64,000 bases of DNA from Rallus limicola (Eukaryota; Chordata; Aves; Gruiformes; Rallidae). The notes under the pieces are model-generated. The model saw only the letters and a program-made list of their open reading frames with translations. It did no database searches and was not told the DNA's origin. This document shows positions 60,101-64,000 of this stretch, piece by piece (the stretch's first letter is position 1; every line of letters starts with the position of its first letter). The position numbers were made by a program, and so were the translations under genes. Location of the stretch: assembly GCA_022605955.1 (NCBI GenBank), contig JAKCOZ010000333.1:62001-126000 (forward strand). The letters run 5' to 3'.

Positions 60101-61316
60101 TGAGTTTTACAGTTCAAATTGGCTGCTGTTAAGAGGTTTATCTTTAGGCAGTAATTAACCATTCTAGTTTAATCCAAACAACAGTTATGGTAACTACATG
60201 CAAAGCTGTAGAAGTATTTCCATACTAAAATGTTGGCATTGTTAGGCTGCTAAGGAGATAATTTAGTCACACAAGTGTATTAGGACTTGCTGTATTGAGA
60301 AAGTTAGAAATACACTGCCCATGCTTTCTCCTCTTTCAGGAGGAACCGTTTTATTCCTTTTTCCTATCTGAAAGACCTAGGAAAGAGGAAGGCATTTTAG
60401 GAAGTAGGAAAATAATCTTGAGCTGTGTAAGAGGGGAGAAAAAGACCCAGTAAACTGTGAAGATGCCTGCATTTATCTTTCAGTGCCACTGAAAAACTAG
60501 CTGGATTTCCTATGAAGTCGTTGTGTCTATGTCTTTATTGCAGCCTATAATACCTGTTTCTACTCTGTTTAAAAAGATGGATTCTTTTTAGCTTTAGATG
60601 ATGAATTTTGAGACTTATGCCCTGCCCACCCCCTTAGTTTTCTGCTAAGATACTGTTGTATCTATTGGTTGTTTTATGTTCCTAATACCATTTCCCTTTC
60701 TTCTAAACAGGATCCTCTGTAGGAGCTGCTCAGGTAGCTCTGGGATTTAGGCTTTTCTGGTCATTTGTGTGCAGTAGTTTCACTTGTAGGTTAGGCACAG
60801 CCAAAATTATTCAGGAAATGCTCTTCTAGAGTCATCTGCTGTAGTTGGCTTTTAGATTTGCAGTTAAACCGATGCTTGCTCTTTTATAAGTTGACTGCCA
60901 TAGTTTCTGCCTTTGGCTAGACTGGACAGCTGATGAGAAGTGTTAGACACTGTGTTAGACAGCTTGAAAGAAGCATGATAAACCAAAGATGTTTGATTTT
61001 TCAAAAGCAGCCATAAGGAAGAACATTATTGTCATCTAATGATATGGTCTTTTCCACTCTTAATTTCTCCTAAGCTGACAGTCTCAGTGTCGAGCAATTG
61101 ACAATATCTCTTTCTAAGAAGGAATTTCCCCTTGCTTAATTGTAGTATTGTTGTTTTTTTGTTTTTTAAGTCAATTTGCCCTTCCACCCACTAAACCTGT
61201 ACTGGATGATGTTGACAGAGAATATGGGCAGCATTACTCCCCCCTGCGTCTTGATATGCATGGTGGCAACTGCACCTACCTGTGTGCAACGTTCAGGAAC
61301 TTCTTCTGCAGGAAAG
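53866..61316 (+). CDS. FBXO15: FBXO15-like gene lacking the F-box, copy 2 (3' exons beyond the window)
   Basis: Exons seen: 53866-54047, 56470-56679, 57842-57971, about 59964-60045, 61171-61316. The exons corresponding to 24,582 and 27,992 of copy 1 lie past the right edge. Same FBXO15 landmarks as copy 1 and again no F-box exon. The acceptor of the fourth exon, CAG in copy 1 (18,838-18,840), reads CAA here. The nearest alternatives are AAG at 59,963 (one base lost, frameshift) or GAG at 59,965 (one codon lost, in frame). Substitutions relative to copy 1 include Ile to Arg, Arg to Gln, Ser to Thr, two at His codons and Gly to Arg. It may be a pseudogene. Confidence 0.6.
59078..59815. other. 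Block 2-specific 0.74-kb intron segment with 53-bp tandem duplication
   Basis: Absent at the matching point in block 1 (about 18,690). Contains two perfect tandem copies of a 53-base unit at 59,351-59,403 and 59,404-59,456. No gene seen. Confidence 0.75.
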
Positions 61317-61667
61317 GTAGAGTTGACACAACAGTAATGTCTGTTTTGAAATGATCCCTGCTGTTACATTTTTTCTCTTCTTTCCAATATCTCTGTTTTC
61401 AGGGGAGAAACTGAAAGGGATTTTGCAGAGTAAGCTGTGCAGCTGGCCATGTGTGATGTCTTTATCTCTGCGTGGTGAGCTGTGTGATGTTGTAAGATTG
61501 TGCTAGGTGAAGTCTGCCTGCTTTTACCTTGAGATAGTGTGAGGCCTGAGACAGAAGTTCTGCAGGTTGTCAGGATGTTTTCATTTGCTTCAGTGCTGAG
61601 TCACTGATGAGGTGGCACCAGTTTTGGTGCAGGTTGATGTTCCTTCCACTTGTATACTATCGAACCG

Positions 61668-62149
61668 TAGAATCATTTGGGTTGGATGGGACCCCAAGGT
61701 GCTTACAGTTCCAACCCCCTGCTCCAGGTAGGGCCCCAACCTCCAGGCCTGGATCTACACAAGGTTGCCCAAGGCCCCATCTGACCTGGCCTTGAACACC
61801 TCCAGGGCTGGGGTATCCACCCCCTCTCTGGGCAGCCTGTTCCAGCACCTGACCAGTGTCTCTGTAAAGAACTTCCCCCTAATATCTAATCTAAACCTTC
61901 CTTCCTTTAGCTTGAATCCATTCCCCCTTGTCCTGCCATTATCTATCCTTTTAAAAAGTGGATTCTCCTCCTGTTTCTCTGCTCCCTTCAGGGCCTGGAA
62001 GGCTGCAATGAGGTGCCCCTGCAGCCTTCTCTTCTCTAGGCTGAACCAGCCCAGCTCCCTCAGCCTCTCTTTGTAGGGGGGTGCTCCAGCCCTCTAGTCA
62101 TCTCCTCTGGCCCTCCTCTGAATCCTCTCCAACAGTTCTACATCTTTGG
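61668..62149 (-). mobile_element. CR1 LINE 3' end (antisense), block 2
   Basis: Counterpart of 20,625-21,106. Confidence 0.9.
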
Positions 62150-62779
62150 ATGTGGAGAGTGAGTTTGTCCTTATGTATTTTAGAGACACGTTTCTGTAGA
62201 AGTCTTCTGAAGGATACTTGAGGTGCACTGCCAAGATATATAGCTTTTATTTAGGTCCTCTTAGGGTTGCCTCTTCTGCCACCTTTTCACTTGGTAATGA
62301 AAAAAATCAATAATTGTTTTTAACTGTACTCCTCTTTTCTCTTTTTTTTGCCTTTTGTCCTTTGAATTTGAAACAGGAATGTTTTCAGATTCCCAAAAAG
62401 CTTCAAGCTTGAAAGAGAGGAATACTTAGAAGGGTAAAATTTGAGTGAAATTCTGCCCACATCCCAATAGTAGTCTCTCCCGAGGTGGTGTACAATATAG
62501 AAGTCCTCTTTATCCACCACCCACCTCCCACCTCCCCTCCCCAACCAGAGGGTTGGTGAATGAGGTAAATGTCATGTTTTGTTTTTTAAAATGAAATTTT
62601 TTATGCTCCTAGCAATGCAGCTGTACCAGGGAAAGCAATGTGTGACATGCTTTTCTTTGTTGGTATCACATGGTGCTTAGAAGCTACTTCTGTTCAAGAT
62701 GAAGCTAATGGTTATGCACATTGTAGGAAATGTCCAGAAGCTATGGTCGTGGTGCCATCTCACTTTGATAGTTAGAGAG

Positions 62780-63182
62780 TCTGTGTTGTGATCATGAGTG
62801 TTTTCTGACCTGTTTTGGTTTTGAGGCCTTTAGCTGTGTGATAGCCACTGGATTCTGCTCACACAGGACATCAGCCAGCTGAATGGTTCTGCAGGCAGTA
62901 AGCTCATTTGTTATCTAGTCCCTTCATGTCCTTGCACAGCAATTCCTTTTGGAAAATGCTTGATTTCCTCTGTAACTTCTGATTTAAAAAAAAAGGATGT
63001 GGTGAGGCAGCTTGTGGCTGTCTGCTGTCACATCCCTTCACAGCAATTTGTTGTTCGTGCTGCTCTTTCTGGTAAACATGGTGTTTCTGAGTGTGGCCAG
63101 CAGTGTAGGTTTGTCCAAGCTGGTTGTATTTGATGGTTTATGTTTTGTTTTTTGTCTCTCTTCTAATGATGCTCTTGGTCCC
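62780..63182. other. Block 2-specific 0.4-kb intron segment
   Basis: Block 1 has only about 13 unrelated bases at the matching place (about 21,738-21,750). No exon seen. Confidence 0.65.
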
Positions 63183-64000
63183 AGATCTATTCTGAATTAG
63201 GGATGTGAGGTGCCAATGGCAGTTCCCCCAACCTGAGACACAGATCAGTTGTCAGCTCTTATCCTGGGGTTTGACTTATTTGTTTCTGTTAGGAAGTTGT
63301 TGACACTCATAGGGGACCAGGGAAGGCTCATTTGCTGTTCTGCAGAATAAGTGATTCATTTGTTCACGTTTAGTTTTGGTTTTGTCTGCTTTTTGTTAGT
63401 GTTCAGGAGTGTTGCCCTTCACTGTGCTGCTCTGTTTTCAGTTCTTGCTGCAAAGTTCTTGGCATTAAAAGAGTTGTGTCATTGAACCAGGTGGATGGAG
63501 TATATACAGCTTCAGACTGTTTGGGGTTTTTTTGTTATGAATGCTTGCACCACAGTAACTAGCTGTTTTGCCCCCCTGTTTTGGCTCTTTTGAGGTTTGT
63601 CTGCATGATATATGTTCTCTAGATTGGTGTGCCCTTTATTTTGAAATACTTGTTTCCTATGATCTATACTGATTAAAGGGCTGCTTTGCTGCTGTGCATT
63701 CCTTGCATAAACTCTGAGCTGTAAATATTATAAGGGACAGTGAAAGGAATTCTAGATCAGGCTGAAGAAAGCCCTGTCCAAGGTGCTTCCTCCGTGTTTC
63801 CCATAGTATGCTTAAGGTAGCTTGCTCTGCCCTTTCATTTCCTTTTTCCTATTTGATGGGGATGAAGAAGGGGAGATTGCAGAGCGCTTCAGCTTCATGC
63901 TACCTTGTAGGCATACTTTTTCTTTCTTCTGGATATGAGGATTGCAGTGGAGCTTCTATAATAATTAAAAACAGAAGTTGTAACTATTGAAATAACTTAG

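Overview
This window is vertebrate, almost certainly bird, nuclear DNA. It carries many CR1-type LINE fragments with the (ATTCTATG)-type 3' tail, spliced genes with GT-AG introns, CpG-island promoters and a decayed gammaretrovirus-like endogenous element. I see no bacterial genes, rRNA, tRNA or CRISPR array. The chromosome cannot be read from the sequence. A multicopy block like this would fit a sex chromosome or another ampliconic region, but that is inference.

Layout: the window is built from two near-identical head-to-tail blocks. Block 1 (1-22,566) aligns to block 2 (34,450-64,000). The stretch 22,567-34,449 is the rest of block 1; its counterpart would lie past the right edge. The start of block 1 already matches block 2, so no unique flank is visible and the array may continue either way. 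The largest difference is a 7.2-kb stretch (35,642-42,817) present only in block 2. Smaller indels occur at about 417, 11,978-12,158, 18,690, 19,610 and 21,740 of block 1.

Each block carries two + strand genes. The first (2,253-9,132 and 43,991-49,649) is a gene I do not recognise. It has a two-exon N-terminal head and then a tandem array of three-exon cassettes (A-B-C, about 0.6-0.95 kb each, introns included). Splice phases are 0-1, 1-2, 2-0, so each cassette is frame-neutral. There are nine cassettes in block 1 (29 exons, 1,053 predicted residues) and seven in block 2 (23 exons, 915 residues). I walked every splice junction in both copies; all are GT-AG and all stay in frame. The predicted protein begins MGC, has a short hydrophobic helix and a strongly Arg/Lys-rich stretch, then alternating basic and Ser/Pro/Leu-rich repeats. 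This is the best candidate for an undescribed system in the window.

The second gene (13,494-28,099; copy from 53,866 past the right edge) is an FBXO15 relative that starts in a CpG island. Its exons match the C-terminal part of F-box only protein 15, but I find no exon for the F-box. Exon 1 joins the first recognisable FBXO15-like exon exactly in frame. Block 1 ends at an early stop; block 2 has lost a canonical splice acceptor.

Between the genes lie a long pure (TTCCC)n tract, antisense CR1 fragments and the retroviral remnant. The rest is intronic or intergenic sequence in which I see no further gene.
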